Made by a program: the position numbers and the translations under genes. From positions 806,001 to 870,000 of the forward strand of contig NZ_ATVI01000006.1 of assembly GCF_000420645.1 (NCBI RefSeq): a DNA stretch of 64,000 nucleotides, read 5' to 3'. Below, one piece after another: positions 1 to 6,887 of the stretch (position 1 is the stretch's first letter; each line of letters opens with the position of its first letter). The DNA is from Nevskia ramosa DSM 11499. Its GTDB lineage: Bacteria > Pseudomonadota > Gammaproteobacteria > Nevskiales > Nevskiaceae. The notes below the pieces were generated by a model. That model ran no database searches. It worked only from the letters and a program-made list of their open reading frames with translations, and had not been told where the DNA came from.

Positions 1-1
1 A

Positions 2-88
2 GTGATGGACTGGTCGCGCGTACAAATCGCGAGCCTGGCCGGGGTTCGCGTCGACGCCGTCAAACTCGATCTGCGGATCGAGTATTGA
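2..88 (+). CDS. C-terminal end of an unidentified protein, cut by the window edge
   Basis: An open frame runs from the window edge for 28 codons and stops at TGA 86-88. The tail reads like protein (MDWSRVQIASLAGV, then VDAVKLDLRIEY). It is only the last part of a gene whose start lies to the left, inside the mobile element. I do not recognise the family from this short piece. The alternative is chance openness, since the segment is short. Confidence 0.35.
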   Translation: MMDWSRVQIASLAGVRVDAVKLDLRIEY

Positions 89-288
89 TGCTTGACCGCA
101 CGATGCGCAGGGCCGGGAGAGGCAGCCTTGATGAAGTCGGGAGAATTCGCCTCTAGTTGTCGTGCCATCCAGCTGATGCAACCTCCAAACATCTGGACGG
201 AGACGGGTCCGGGAACTATATTTCCATTTTACTTCTACCCTATATCTATTTTAGAATCGAGGCGTACTCAGAGCTAACGGAGTTGCAG
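89..288. other. Short intergenic stretch upstream of the microprotein pair
   Basis: I see no convincing gene here. The stretch from about 210 to 260 is AT-richer than its surroundings and probably holds the promoter for the two small genes that follow. The open frames crossing it have no protein-like composition. Confidence 0.3.
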
Positions 289-441
289 ATGCGGACCAAG
301 GGCGCAACGAATCGATCCCCGCGCGAACTCAAAACGGCAGGGACGAACCTGATCAAGGAGGCCAAGCTTAAGGAGCGACTCGCGCGGTACAAGCTGGCGG
401 GTCGCGACAAACCCATACGGGCGCAGGTGTCCACTGGCTAA
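289..441 (+). CDS. Microprotein A, basic, 50 aa, sibling of the next gene
   Basis: ATG 289 is preceded by GGAG about 7 nt upstream. The 50-aa product is basic (about 15 Lys/Arg). It contains the segment RSPRELKTAGTNLIKEAKLK, which aligns with KTPRELRAEAASLVKRAELM in the next gene. A longer frame opens at 157, but its first 44 codons look non-protein. The shape (a basic N-terminus with a following amphipathic helix) suggests a small DNA-binding or helical protein. No family is recognised. The two neighbours are probably an ancient tandem duplication inside the mobile element. Confidence 0.5.
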   Translation: MRTKGATNRSPRELKTAGTNLIKEAKLKERLARYKLAGRDKPIRAQVSTG

Positions 442-453
442 GGAGGGCCGCCA

Positions 454-588
454 ATGGCACGTCCTGTGGGATCCAAGAACAAGACCCCCCGCGAACTTAG
501 GGCCGAGGCCGCGAGCCTGGTTAAGCGAGCCGAGTTGATGGAGCGGATTGAGAGACTTAAAAATAAGACCAAGAAGAAGAACGACTGA
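454..588 (+). CDS. Microprotein B, AT-hook-like N-terminus, 44 aa
   Basis: ATG 454 follows a strong AAGGAGG site (440-446). The 44-aa product starts MARPVGSKNKTPREL, which resembles the RPxGSKNK type of AT-hook stretch. It continues as a charged helix and ends in a Lys-rich tail (NKTKKKND). It is a sibling of the gene 12 bp upstream and is likely co-transcribed with it. The stop codon directly abuts the start of the umuC remnant, which suggests insertion or deletion at this junction. The function is unknown; a minor-groove DNA-binding accessory role is inference only. Confidence 0.5.
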   Translation: MARPVGSKNKTPRELRAEAASLVKRAELMERIERLKNKTKKKND

Positions 589-590
589 GT

Positions 591-851
591 GGGTACCGGT
601 ACAAGAAGAGCGGGACGATGCTGCTGGAGCGGAGCCCGAAAACCCAGCGGCAGGCGACCCTATTCGAGGACGCGGCCGGCCTAGAACGACGAACGCGGCT
701 CAACTCGGGTGGATCGAATCAACCAGAAATACGGGCGGCGAACTGTCGCGCTGGCTGGCGTCGGACGCGAAAAAAGACATGGTCGCTGAAGGCCGAAAAT
801 CGGTCGCCGGCATGGACAACTGGCTGGTCAGAACTGCCGCGCGTGAGCTGA
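591..851 (+). pseudogene. umuC: Frameshifted C-terminal remnant of UmuC (Y-family DNA polymerase V subunit)
   Basis: Three pieces of a UmuC C-terminus follow each other in two frames. GYRYKKSGTMLLE and QRQATLFEDAA lie at 591-680. VDRINQKYGRRTVALAGVG lies at about 709-765 in the +1 frame. WSLKAENRSP and TTGWSELPRV, back in the first frame, end at TGA 849-851. These match the order of the conserved UmuC tail (GYRYKKAG, LFDD, LNRRYGRGT, SPxYTTxWxELP). At least two frameshifts, and the lack of the catalytic domain upstream, make this a dead gene. Mobile elements often carry umuDC-type genes. The 117-aa open frame spanning 548-901 is a shadow of this remnant. Confidence 0.7.
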
Positions 852-916
852 CAAATCATCAGGCTTTGATCACAGCAAAGATCGAGCGAATCAGGATCTA
901 GGCTGCAGTCCGGCGC

Positions 917-1471
917 TCATGCCTTTGGGGCCGAATCATGGCCTGGGAATACCTCGGACTTCACCCCGAGGCGCTTGCCGATCGATCGCGCGCTACTGAC
1001 CGCCATGTCTACAAACGCGCGTTTGTCGTAGTTCTTTTCATTGATCAGCGCTGCGGTCATCCCGCGGACTTCGGCAAGCGTCAACGCGAGTTCGGCCGAC
1101 CAGACAGGGCTGTTATTAAGTTGCTGCTGCAGTCCATCGATCGATTCGATCAGGTCTCCCTGCTGCTGCTGAGTTCGAGCGAAATCATCTTGTAGACCTG
1201 CCATGGCGACGTAAAGCTCGTCGATGATTCGCTTCGCAGCCTCGTCCAAAACCTGCCGGGCGGTATTGTCGAAATACCGCATGACCGGTCGCAGCAACCT
1301 CGTCCAGTCCGCTCTCTGGTCGTTCCAGCTGTAGCGCGTGCTGACTTCCTTGGCGCCCCGCTCCAGGAGGAACCGGATGGCCTCGGATCGACCCTTTCCG
1401 CTGGCGGCGCAGTAGCCGTCTATAGATTTGAGCAGCTTCTTGGGGACCCTGATGGTGATGCGGTCGTCCAC
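917..1471 (-). CDS. Ribbon-helix-helix DNA-binding protein with long helical C-terminus
   Basis: The protein has 184 aa. Residues 1-45 (ITIRVPKKLLKSIDGYC, GRSEAIRFLLERG) have the RHH/CopG pattern of a short beta strand followed by two helices. The rest is mostly helical, with a Gln-rich run (QQQQ near 103, QQQ near 115) that looks coiled. RHH proteins of this size in mobile elements are often relaxosome accessory or regulatory proteins (MobC/CopG-like). Here no relaxase is visible beside it, so that role is inference. The 350 bp upstream of its start contains several palindromes that could be its binding sites. Confidence 0.6.
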   Translation of the reverse strand: MDDRITIRVPKKLLKSIDGYCAASGKGRSEAIRFLLERGAKEVSTRYSWNDQRADWTRLLRPVMRYFDNTARQVLDEAAKRIIDELYVAMAGLQDDFARTQQQQGDLIESIDGLQQQLNNSPVWSAELALTLAEVRGMTAALINEKNYDKRAFVDMAVSSARSIGKRLGVKSEVFPGHDSAPKA

Positions 1472-1821
1472 TTCAGATCCTCGGGGACTGGGTTACGAAT
1501 ATGAGCACAGAGACCACAAAAATAATCAATAAAAACATGGTTTTATTGAATTTGTAGGCTGATTGTGTTCTCTTTGTCAGACATACGTCTGACCAATTTT
1601 ATATGTTCTTAATCATGAGAAACATAGGCTTACGTCACTTTTGTTGAAGCACCCCATTGGTGCGTTGGGTGTGATCATCTGAAGGGACCCGCTCGCGGGG
1701 GGCACCGGTCGGAAAGCCAGTCGCTATCGACCCCATCTCCGCTTTTTGGAGATGGGGTGCTCTCGGTCTGTTCTGTGGTTTAGACAGGTTCTGGAAGTCG
1801 GTCCAAGGGCGCTATTTCAAT
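1472..1821. promoter_or_regulatory. AT-rich non-coding region with three perfect inverted repeats
   Basis: This gene-free stretch is clearly more AT-rich than its surroundings (1490-1640). It holds CAATAAAA/TTTTATTG arms at 1527-1548, GTCAGAC-ATAC-GTCTGAC at 1576-1593, and an 11-bp stem ACCCCATCTCC/GGAGATGGGGT with a T-rich loop at 1730-1758. It lies between the RHH gene and the iteron array. An operator for the RHH protein, an oriT, or a strand-initiation site are all possible. Nothing in the sequence alone decides between them. Confidence 0.55.
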
Positions 1822-1909
1822 GACCAAACGCCGGAAGATTTTCGGGCGAATTCCGGCAAGAATCTGGGACGATTCCGGCAACTTTTTGGGCGAAAACCGG
1901 CAAGGCTTC
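1822..1909 (+). repeat. Four tandem 22-bp iteron-like repeats
   Basis: Units start at 1822, 1844, 1866 and 1888, an exact 22-bp period. The last three share GGG(C/A)(G/C)(G/A)A-N2-CCGGCAA, with CCGGCAA at the same offset each time. The first unit is degenerate (CCGGAAG). A 22-bp period is two helical turns and is not a multiple of three, so this is not protein repeat DNA. It sits just upstream of the HEPN/OST-HTH gene. It is either a replication or partition iteron set, or an operator array for that gene. Confidence 0.65.
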
Positions 1910-2009
1910 CAGCGAAAGATGATTGCGGAGTGGGCGAAGATGCGTGTCGCCGACCATGCTTCCAGGCGCGGTCAAAATCGGCGGATAACCCTGTTCCCCT
2001 GCCCAATAC

Positions 2010-2795
2010 ATGCACCCAATCAAGTCAAACCTGCAGCCCGTAGTCGAGCAGCGCATTGGCCGCAATCTGCTCCGCTGTCAGCTGATCGAGCTGCGTCTGA
2101 AAGCGCTGCTGCCTCTCCGGAAAATTGAACTCAGCGATGCGGGAATTGCCGACCTCAAGGCGCGGTCGAATCGGTTGCAGAACCAGACGCTCGGCACGCT
2201 GATCGCTGGGTATCTGGACGGCGTCGATGCCGAAAAATCGGCGGACCGGGAGCGGCGAATCGAGGAGTTCGTGCAAGCCAGAAACTGGCTGACGCACCAC
2301 CTGCTGTCCACCCATGGCGCGCTACAGACGGACGAGGACTGCACCGCCTGCATCGAGCGGCTGGACCGGGACTATGCCGATGCCGAGATCGTGGCCGCCG
2401 AAGTCGCAATGGCGACTCGGATCATGTTCAAGATGGTCCGCGCATTCGTCGAAGGCTGGGAGAATGCCGGGGCAGATTTGTCGGAAGGTACGGCGCTGAT
2501 GGCGGCGATGGAGCGGCATCTCGGCGACGAGACACCGATCGAAGTCTCGGTCGTGATGCCGCCCGACTCCGTCGAGAACATCCTCTCCGCGGTGATGCGC
2601 AGGCTGCACCGCGAACGCCATGACGCCGAGGGCTGGACACACTTCGCGCCAGCCGGCCAAGTCGCGCGGCGCGAGTCCTCGGACTTGCCGAAGAAGGGGC
2701 TGCTGGACGTCGCGCGCAGGGTCGAGGGCTTTCAGTTTGAACAGCGTCCAGCTGGCTCGCCGAACGCGGCATGGATGTTCCGGCCGACGGGCTAG
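2010..2795 (+). CDS. HEPN-like plus OST-HTH/LOTUS-type protein, putative RNA-binding
   Basis: The protein has 261 aa. The N-terminal helical part (EQRIGRNLLRCQLIELRLK, then LGTLIAGYL) ends in a HEPN-type motif, RNWLTHH, near residue 93: Arg, four residues, His. The C-terminal 65 residues (W-THFAPAGQVARR, KKGLLDVARRVEGFQFEQR) resemble an OST-HTH/LOTUS winged-helix domain, a known RNA-binding module. Proteins with this order (helical EQIGRNLLR-type start, RNxLxHH, OST-HTH end) are known in bacteria but poorly characterised. HEPN domains are often RNases in conflict systems, so an RNA-targeting role is plausible but inferred. No toxin or antitoxin partner is adjacent. Confidence 0.65.
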   Translation: MHPIKSNLQPVVEQRIGRNLLRCQLIELRLKALLPLRKIELSDAGIADLKARSNRLQNQTLGTLIAGYLDGVDAEKSADRERRIEEFVQARNWLTHHLLSTHGALQTDEDCTACIERLDRDYADAEIVAAEVAMATRIMFKMVRAFVEGWENAGADLSEGTALMAAMERHLGDETPIEVSVVMPPDSVENILSAVMRRLHRERHDAEGWTHFAPAGQVARRESSDLPKKGLLDVARRVEGFQFEQRPAGSPNAAWMFRPTG

Positions 2796-3398
2796 CCTCG
2801 GTCCGGTCCGACCAGACTTACCCACCGTCTATGGGCATCACTGACGGACCCTTAGGCCGCGGATAAGTCGGCTCTCTGGCCCATCAGTTGTTCCACCTGA
2901 ATGAGCCAACGATCGCCCGCGACGATGGCCATGCGCGGTCGGGAACATGGTCCGCGAAGTACCGGGACAGCCAGGGTATTTCGACCGTGATGCTTGGCGG
3001 ATTCTTCCAGCGCGCCGGACGGTCTGAAGGTGAACGATGGCGGGCCAATCAGGGAAGCGGAGCAGCGTTGCTTGGGCGAAGACCCTGGGGCTGCGGCCGG
3101 CTTATCCACGGCCGCAGGGTCTCAAGACTGAGCCCGCAGGCGGTGGGTAAGTTGGTCGCCGATCGGGCCGACGATGGCACAGCCTCTGCTGGCGGCGGGA
3201 TATTGTGCGTGCTCAGAAGGGCGTCACTCGGAACCGGTCTCGACGTGACCTTTGGCATTTGCCGCATGCAGCCGGCGGGACTACCCGTAGTCATCGACAT
3301 GTAATGACTATTCGGTGAGTCACCGGTGACCACCCTTGCGATGGCGGGTGGGGTGCGGCGGCACTTGGTGCGATGTGCGATTCAGGCATGTTGCCGCG
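2796..3398. other. Gene-poor 600-bp region with palindromes and a DnaA-like box
   Basis: I find no convincing gene. A minus-strand frame at 2852-3109 has a protein-like tail (RMAIVAGDRWLIQVEQLMG) but an odd start and may be a relic. Structured sites are present. CTGCGGCCG/CGGCCGCAG arms (3091-3117) enclose TTATCCACG (3102-3110), one base from a DnaA box. A 12-bp palindrome GTCACCGGTGAC lies at 3319-3330. The latter contains the same TCACCG core that is repeated in the parA 3' region. Confidence 0.45.
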
Positions 3399-3659
3399 CT
3401 ACTGTCCGCGCTCAAGGAATTGATTGATCAGCATGGTGATCAGCGCTGATCGGCTCATGTATCGCCGTTCGGCCTCGGCATCGAGCCTGGTCCGCACGGC
3501 ATCGGGCAGCACGACCGAGATCTGGCTGCGATCGATTCCTCGCTTGGCCTTTAGTCCGGTAGCAGGGAGCTCCATGGGGCCGGCAGCAGCTGAATCGGGG
3601 GCAGCGGCGATGAAGCCATCGACACGGGGCAATCCGGGCTTTACGCGAGTGATGGTCAT
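3399..3659 (-). CDS. RHH partition partner (ParG/CopG-like), 86 aa
   Basis: The C-terminal half (SQISVVLPDAVRTRLDAEAERR, MSRSALITMLINQFLER) is a ribbon-helix-helix domain. The first 45 residues are flexible and rich in Pro/Ala, as in ParG-type centromere-binding proteins. Its start ATG 3657-3659 overlaps the parA stop in an ATGA arrangement, so the two are translationally coupled. This is the usual layout of a parA plus small RHH partner module. It probably binds the TCACCG repeat cluster next door (3693-3762). Confidence 0.7.
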   Translation of the reverse strand: MTITRVKPGLPRVDGFIAAAPDSAAAGPMELPATGLKAKRGIDRSQISVVLPDAVRTRLDAEAERRYMSRSALITMLINQFLERGQ

Positions 3660-4396
3660 ACCGGCGTCTCGCGCGAGAACATCATCAATTGATCACCGCC
3701 AATCACCGACCTGTCATTACATATCACCGACGAATCACCGTTGGCCGAATGGTGATCGGTGACATACAGGCGCCGTAGCAGCTGGGAGAGTTCTGCGTCG
3801 GCCTTGGTGTCTCCTGGTTTCAGCTCCGAGACGCAGAGACCGGCCCCGGCGGCGTTCGCGAACGCCTTGCGCCGATGCAGCGGTGAGTCGAGATAGGCCA
3901 GCTCGGGATACTCGGAAACCGCTGCAGCAGCCTCGCGGTTGTCGCCGCCAGATGGATCGGCACAGTTCAGGACGGCAAACGCTTGCAGGCCATCGCGCAC
4001 CGAACGGGCCTCCTGAATGAGCTGCGCGATATCCGCGAGCGCCCAGACGTCGTAGGAGCGGGGCTGGAAGGGCACCAGCAGCACGTCCGTGACCACCAGC
4101 GCGGCCCGTAGCGCAGATGAGTCGCGTCCGCCGACATCGATCACCACCTCCGCGAACTTCGGCGCCTGCTGAAGCACTTGGCTGCGGAGCTGCACGCCGT
4201 CTGAAAAGCTGGAGCAGGCGATCGAGGGCGTGCGGCCAGATTCAGACCGTACTGCCACTGCGTTCGACGCTGTGGCTTGGCGATCCCCATCGACCAGCCA
4301 GACGTCCCGGCCAGCCATTGCATGACGAATGGCAATGTTGAGCGCGATCGTCGTCTTGCCGACGCCGCCTTTGGTGTTGGCTACGGTCAGGATCAC
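3656..4396 (-). CDS. parA: ParA-family partition ATPase
   Basis: A deviant Walker A motif KGGVGKTT sits near the N-terminus, followed by the switch segment VVIDVGGRD and LLVPFQPRSYD. These are typical of small ParA/Soj ATPases that move plasmids or hold integrated elements. I prefer GTG 4396, which puts the Walker motif at residue 9 with GCGAGG upstream. An ATG at 4495 would add 33 non-protein-like residues over a DnaA box. The last 35 codons are written in the TCACCG repeat cluster, so the C-terminus overlaps a probable centromere. It is flanked by the RHH partner (coupled) and RepA. Confidence 0.85.
   Translation of the reverse strand: MILTVANTKGGVGKTTIALNIAIRHAMAGRDVWLVDGDRQATASNAVAVRSESGRTPSIACSSFSDGVQLRSQVLQQAPKFAEVVIDVGGRDSSALRAALVVTDVLLVPFQPRSYDVWALADIAQLIQEARSVRDGLQAFAVLNCADPSGGDNREAAAAVSEYPELAYLDSPLHRRKAFANAAGAGLCVSELKPGDTKADAELSQLLRRLYVTDHHSANGDSSVICNDRSVIGGDQLMMFSRETPV
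3693..3762. repeat. Cluster of TCACCG repeats, candidate parS/operator
   Basis: TCACCG occurs at 3693, 3703, 3724 and 3735, with CGGTGA in inverse at 3757. The spacings of 10, 21 and 11 bp are about one or two helical turns. The extended form is (A/G)ATCACCG. The cluster lies in the 3' end of parA, just upstream of the RHH gene. The same core forms a palindrome at 3319-3330. It is the expected kind of site for an RHH centromere-binding repressor. Confidence 0.6.
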
Positions 4397-4478
4397 GACC
4401 AGAGCCTCGCTGGTACTGCACCGAGCATCCTTTGGCGCTCGCCGCTGTTTGCCGGCCCGGGACGCCAAAAAGCTGTGG

Positions 4479-4487
4479 TTATCCACA
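4479..4487 (+). promoter_or_regulatory. Perfect DnaA box inside a CTGTGG/CCACAG palindrome
   Basis: TTATCCACA matches the DnaA consensus TTATNCACA exactly. It is embedded in CTGTGGTTATCCACAG (4473-4488). It lies between the parA start and the repA iterons, as expected for a replication origin that recruits host DnaA. Confidence 0.6.
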
Positions 4488-4589
4488 GGCCCCAATCGTT
4501 ACCAAAGCTTTTCGTTAGAAAGTTAAAGACGCGCGCGCGTGTTACGGTTTTGCAGGCCATTGATTGCCCACGTGAAAAAGACGCTTTCT

Positions 4590-4672
4590 GTCCGCGATCC
4601 CCCGTTATGGATGTCCGCGATACCCCGAGAATTCGTCCGCGATACCCCGGAGTTGGCGTCCGCGATCCCCCG
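4590..4672 (+). repeat. Four direct iterons downstream of repA, probable oriV
   Basis: GTCCGCGAT(C/A)CCCCG occurs four times, starting at 4590, 4613, 4635 and 4658 (23, 22 and 23 bp apart). It fills most of the gap between the repA stop and parA. A fifth copy, inverted, lies at 4933-4948 within the 3' part of repA. Direct repeats with 22-23 bp spacing beside an initiator gene are the classic Rep-binding iterons. With the DnaA box at 4479-4487 they make a plausible origin. Confidence 0.75.
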
Positions 4673-4709
4673 ATTGAATCCACAGGTGAATGTGTTGGGA
4701 ACGAGCGAC

Positions 4710-5789
4710 TCATCGGAGACGCTCCTGAATCAAGAGAGCGCTGATGGCATCGCCAAGCCGCACTGGGTCGTGTGGGCCGTTGATGCGCTCGCTTCGGAGG
4801 ATTGGGTCGGCGCCCTGGCCCCCGCTGGCCGCGCGATTCTCGTGAAGTGGCCTCGGTCCGCGCGCGTCCGACTGTCGCGTCGTTGATGGAACAACCGCCC
4901 CGTTGTTGGCCGATACGTCGACCACGGCTGATCGGGGTATCGCGGACACCCCGATGGCCGGAACTGTGGTGAGGGCGGCAGCCGCGCAGATTTCGGCACT
5001 CGCCGCGAGTTCAGTCTGGAAGGCGAATAGCGTTTCGCCATCCTGGAAAGCCCACAAATCGAGCAGCCGAGTGGGGCGCTCGCCGATGATTCGCCCGAGG
5101 TCATGCTTGAACTGACGGTGCGCTCGCGTCGATCCGCACTTCTGCTGAAGTCGGGTGAGCTTGATCTTGAAGCTCGGTTGGTCGCCGAGGTGCTTTCGGG
5201 CCAGCTCGTACACGCGCCGCGCGATGCCGCTGGCAAGCAGGAAGTAGTCCGGATCGATCGTGACGATGGTCTTGCTCTGGATGGAGCGCAGGAACCATTC
5301 GCTGACGGTGATGTGGATGCAGGTCATCCGGCCCTGTCGCGACTCGCGAAACTCGTATGCCGTCAAGACGCTGAAGTTCTGCTTCTCCACCATCATTCCG
5401 GTCGGCAGATTCGTCTTGAATCGGGTGCCGACGAGTCGATCAAGCGCGCATTCAAGTTCCCGGTAGTCCCGACCACCAGAACCGCGCCGGATGGCCTCAA
5501 GCAGATCTGCTGCGGTGACGGCCAACGTGTTGCTGATGATCTGCCCGGCGTCCAAAGACTTCCTGATGAGGCTCGCGAGGTAGATCAGGATGTCCTTGTC
5601 CCAGATCGTTGCTGAACCGTTCGTCGAGGGTAGGATCTCGATGCGCGTGCCGCTTCGCGGGTCTACGAAGCTCACCGGCTCCTTCTCCCCGCCTTTCCGA
5701 AGCGAAAAGAACGGGAAGGCCATCGAAGCCTGGTCGTCCTTGCTCGCAAACGCGCGAAGCTCGTCCTGACGGAACTCGCGCTGCCTCAC
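4710..5789 (-). CDS. repA: RepA-type replication initiator (RPA family)
   Basis: The protein has 359 aa. The segments ASMAFPFFSLRK, WDKDILIYLASLI, GGRDYRELECALDRL, YFLLASGIARRVYELARKH and FKIKLTRLQQKCGS are typical of the RPA replication initiator family (Pfam PF10134) of plasmids and replicating integrative elements. I choose GTG 5789, right after the upstream HTH gene stop, because the segment before MAFPFF looks conserved in style. ATG 5723 is the alternative. The C-terminal third is low in conserved features and carries an inverted iteron. Together with parA this supports an element able to replicate when excised; Tn4371-type elements carry similar rep/par genes. Confidence 0.85.
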   Translation of the reverse strand: MRQREFRQDELRAFASKDDQASMAFPFFSLRKGGEKEPVSFVDPRSGTRIEILPSTNGSATIWDKDILIYLASLIRKSLDAGQIISNTLAVTAADLLEAIRRGSGGRDYRELECALDRLVGTRFKTNLPTGMMVEKQNFSVLTAYEFRESRQGRMTCIHITVSEWFLRSIQSKTIVTIDPDYFLLASGIARRVYELARKHLGDQPSFKIKLTRLQQKCGSTRAHRQFKHDLGRIIGERPTRLLDLWAFQDGETLFAFQTELAASAEICAAAALTTVPAIGVSAIPRSAVVDVSANNGAVVPSTTRQSDARGPRPLHENRAASGGQGADPILRSERINGPHDPVRLGDAISALLIQERLR

Positions 5790-5794
5790 GGGAT

Positions 5795-6004
5795 TCAGAT
5801 TCCGGTCGATTCGACGATCAGTTGGTCGATGAGGTCGCGTCGGAAGTAAATGCGCCGGCCAAGTTTTACGCGCGCCGACTTGAGCCGATCGGCAAATTCT
5901 GTGTGGCAATGAAGCGTTGCCCGCACGCCGCTAGGGGTTCGATGCAGCAGCGCCGCCAAGTTTTCGAGCGTGAGTAGCGGAGACGGGATTACAACCTCGC
6001 TCAT
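5795..6004 (-). CDS. AlpA-like small helix-turn-helix protein
   Basis: The 69-aa protein has a MerR/AlpA-type winged HTH: LTLENLAALLHRTPSGVRATLH, then ARVKLGRRIYFRRDLIDQLI. Such proteins act as excisionase-like or regulatory factors in integrated elements. It is the first gene of the leftward repA-parA operon and ends 6 bp before the RepA GTG. It is divergent from the XRE regulator at 6085, so the 80-bp gap must hold both promoters. Confidence 0.7.
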   Translation of the reverse strand: MSEVVIPSPLLTLENLAALLHRTPSGVRATLHCHTEFADRLKSARVKLGRRIYFRRDLIDQLIVESTGI

Positions 6005-6084
6005 GTCATGTCCTCGTGTATCGTGTGAAGGTTATTGAATGTGGGCGCATCTGAGCGTGTCTCGGAGGCGGAACACGAAAAAAA

Positions 6085-6585
6085 ATGTGCGTAACCACAA
6101 TACAATGCGTTTTATCACGCTTGGAGGATCGTTTGCAACAAGCTGATCCACATCGTCTTGAGACAGGGCGCCGGTTGGCGGAGCTGCGAGGGCGCCTAGG
6201 CAGGACGCAGGTCGAGCTGGCCGAAGAGCTCGGCGTTTCGTACCGGAGCATTCAGAGCTACGAGAGCGGTAAGCAGGACGTCCCGTCGGAGGTTCTCCGA
6301 GCCTTGCACTCGAAGTACTGCACAAGCAGCGACTGGCTGCTGTTCGGTCCCTCGGTAGCGCCCGAGACGGGGGATAGGCTCTCCGGCGCCGCTGAAATGG
6401 CGCAGCGAACTTATGACGTTTGGGAGACCTTGCTCAGTAAGGCGGCGATCCCAGTTCCCGTGGAAGCGAAAAAGGTGCTCTTCAATGTCTTCGTCGATCT
6501 CGCTATCCGCAACGGCGAACTATCTCAGGGGCAAATGCAGCGTGCTGCCGAAAACCTTATCCAACACGTCGAACCGAAGGATTAA
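6085..6585 (+). CDS. XRE-family transcription regulator
   Basis: The protein has 166 aa. A HTH_3 domain occupies roughly residues 28-88 (RLAELRGRLGRTQVELAEEL, then VSYRSIQSYESGKQDVP), followed by DWLLFG, typical of phage/element repressors. The helical C-terminus probably dimerises. It diverges from the AlpA-repA operon and opens the rightward operon that leads to the three-gene ATPase system, so it is the likely repressor of both. The start could be a few codons inside the given ATG. Confidence 0.8.
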   Translation: MCVTTIQCVLSRLEDRLQQADPHRLETGRRLAELRGRLGRTQVELAEELGVSYRSIQSYESGKQDVPSEVLRALHSKYCTSSDWLLFGPSVAPETGDRLSGAAEMAQRTYDVWETLLSKAAIPVPVEAKKVLFNVFVDLAIRNGELSQGQMQRAAENLIQHVEPKD

Positions 6586-6587
6586 GG

Positions 6588-6887
6588 ATGCGAACTGAAG
6601 ACGAAGTTCGAATCGCGAACGCAGAACGCGCCGCAGTTGATATCAGCGCGCGGACCCGTAAGTCGGTCGACCGAATACAGTTTGTGGTGCGAGCGCTTGC
6701 CGGTGTGTCTTGCGTCGCCTGCGTAATCGGGATATGGGCCCTTTGGGACAGCGCATTGGCTGCTGAAAAGGGTTGGGCGTTGGTGATGCTTGTCGTCGGC
6801 ATCGCGGGTCTGACCGGAATATCAATCGGGCTAGCCCGTCGGAGTGGACTTGAGAAATATCCCCGACGCCGCGGGGATCGTTGCTAG
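6588..6887 (+). CDS. Small two-TM membrane protein
   Basis: The 99-aa protein has a charged N-terminal helix (residues 1-35). Two hydrophobic segments follow (VVRALAGVSCVACVIGIWAL and ALVMLVVGIAGLTGISIGLA), with a basic C-terminus. It starts 2 bp after the XRE stop, so it is translationally coupled. No family is recognised. Small membrane proteins often accompany conflict systems, so it may be part of the module downstream, but this is inference. Confidence 0.6.
   Translation: MRTEDEVRIANAERAAVDISARTRKSVDRIQFVVRALAGVSCVACVIGIWALWDSALAAEKGWALVMLVVGIAGLTGISIGLARRSGLEKYPRRRGDRC

Noticed and set aside
548-901. 117-aa plus-strand open frame
   Set aside because: It covers the umuC remnant in the wrong frame. 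The conserved UmuC segments lie in the other two frames, so this frame is a shadow.
1822-1909. CRISPR array
   Set aside because: Units are directly adjacent 22-mers with no unique spacers and no cas genes; they are iteron-like.
2888-3304. 138-aa plus-strand open frame
   Set aside because: Composition is Gly/Arg-rich and non-protein-like, with no ribosome site. It crosses palindromes and a DnaA-like box.
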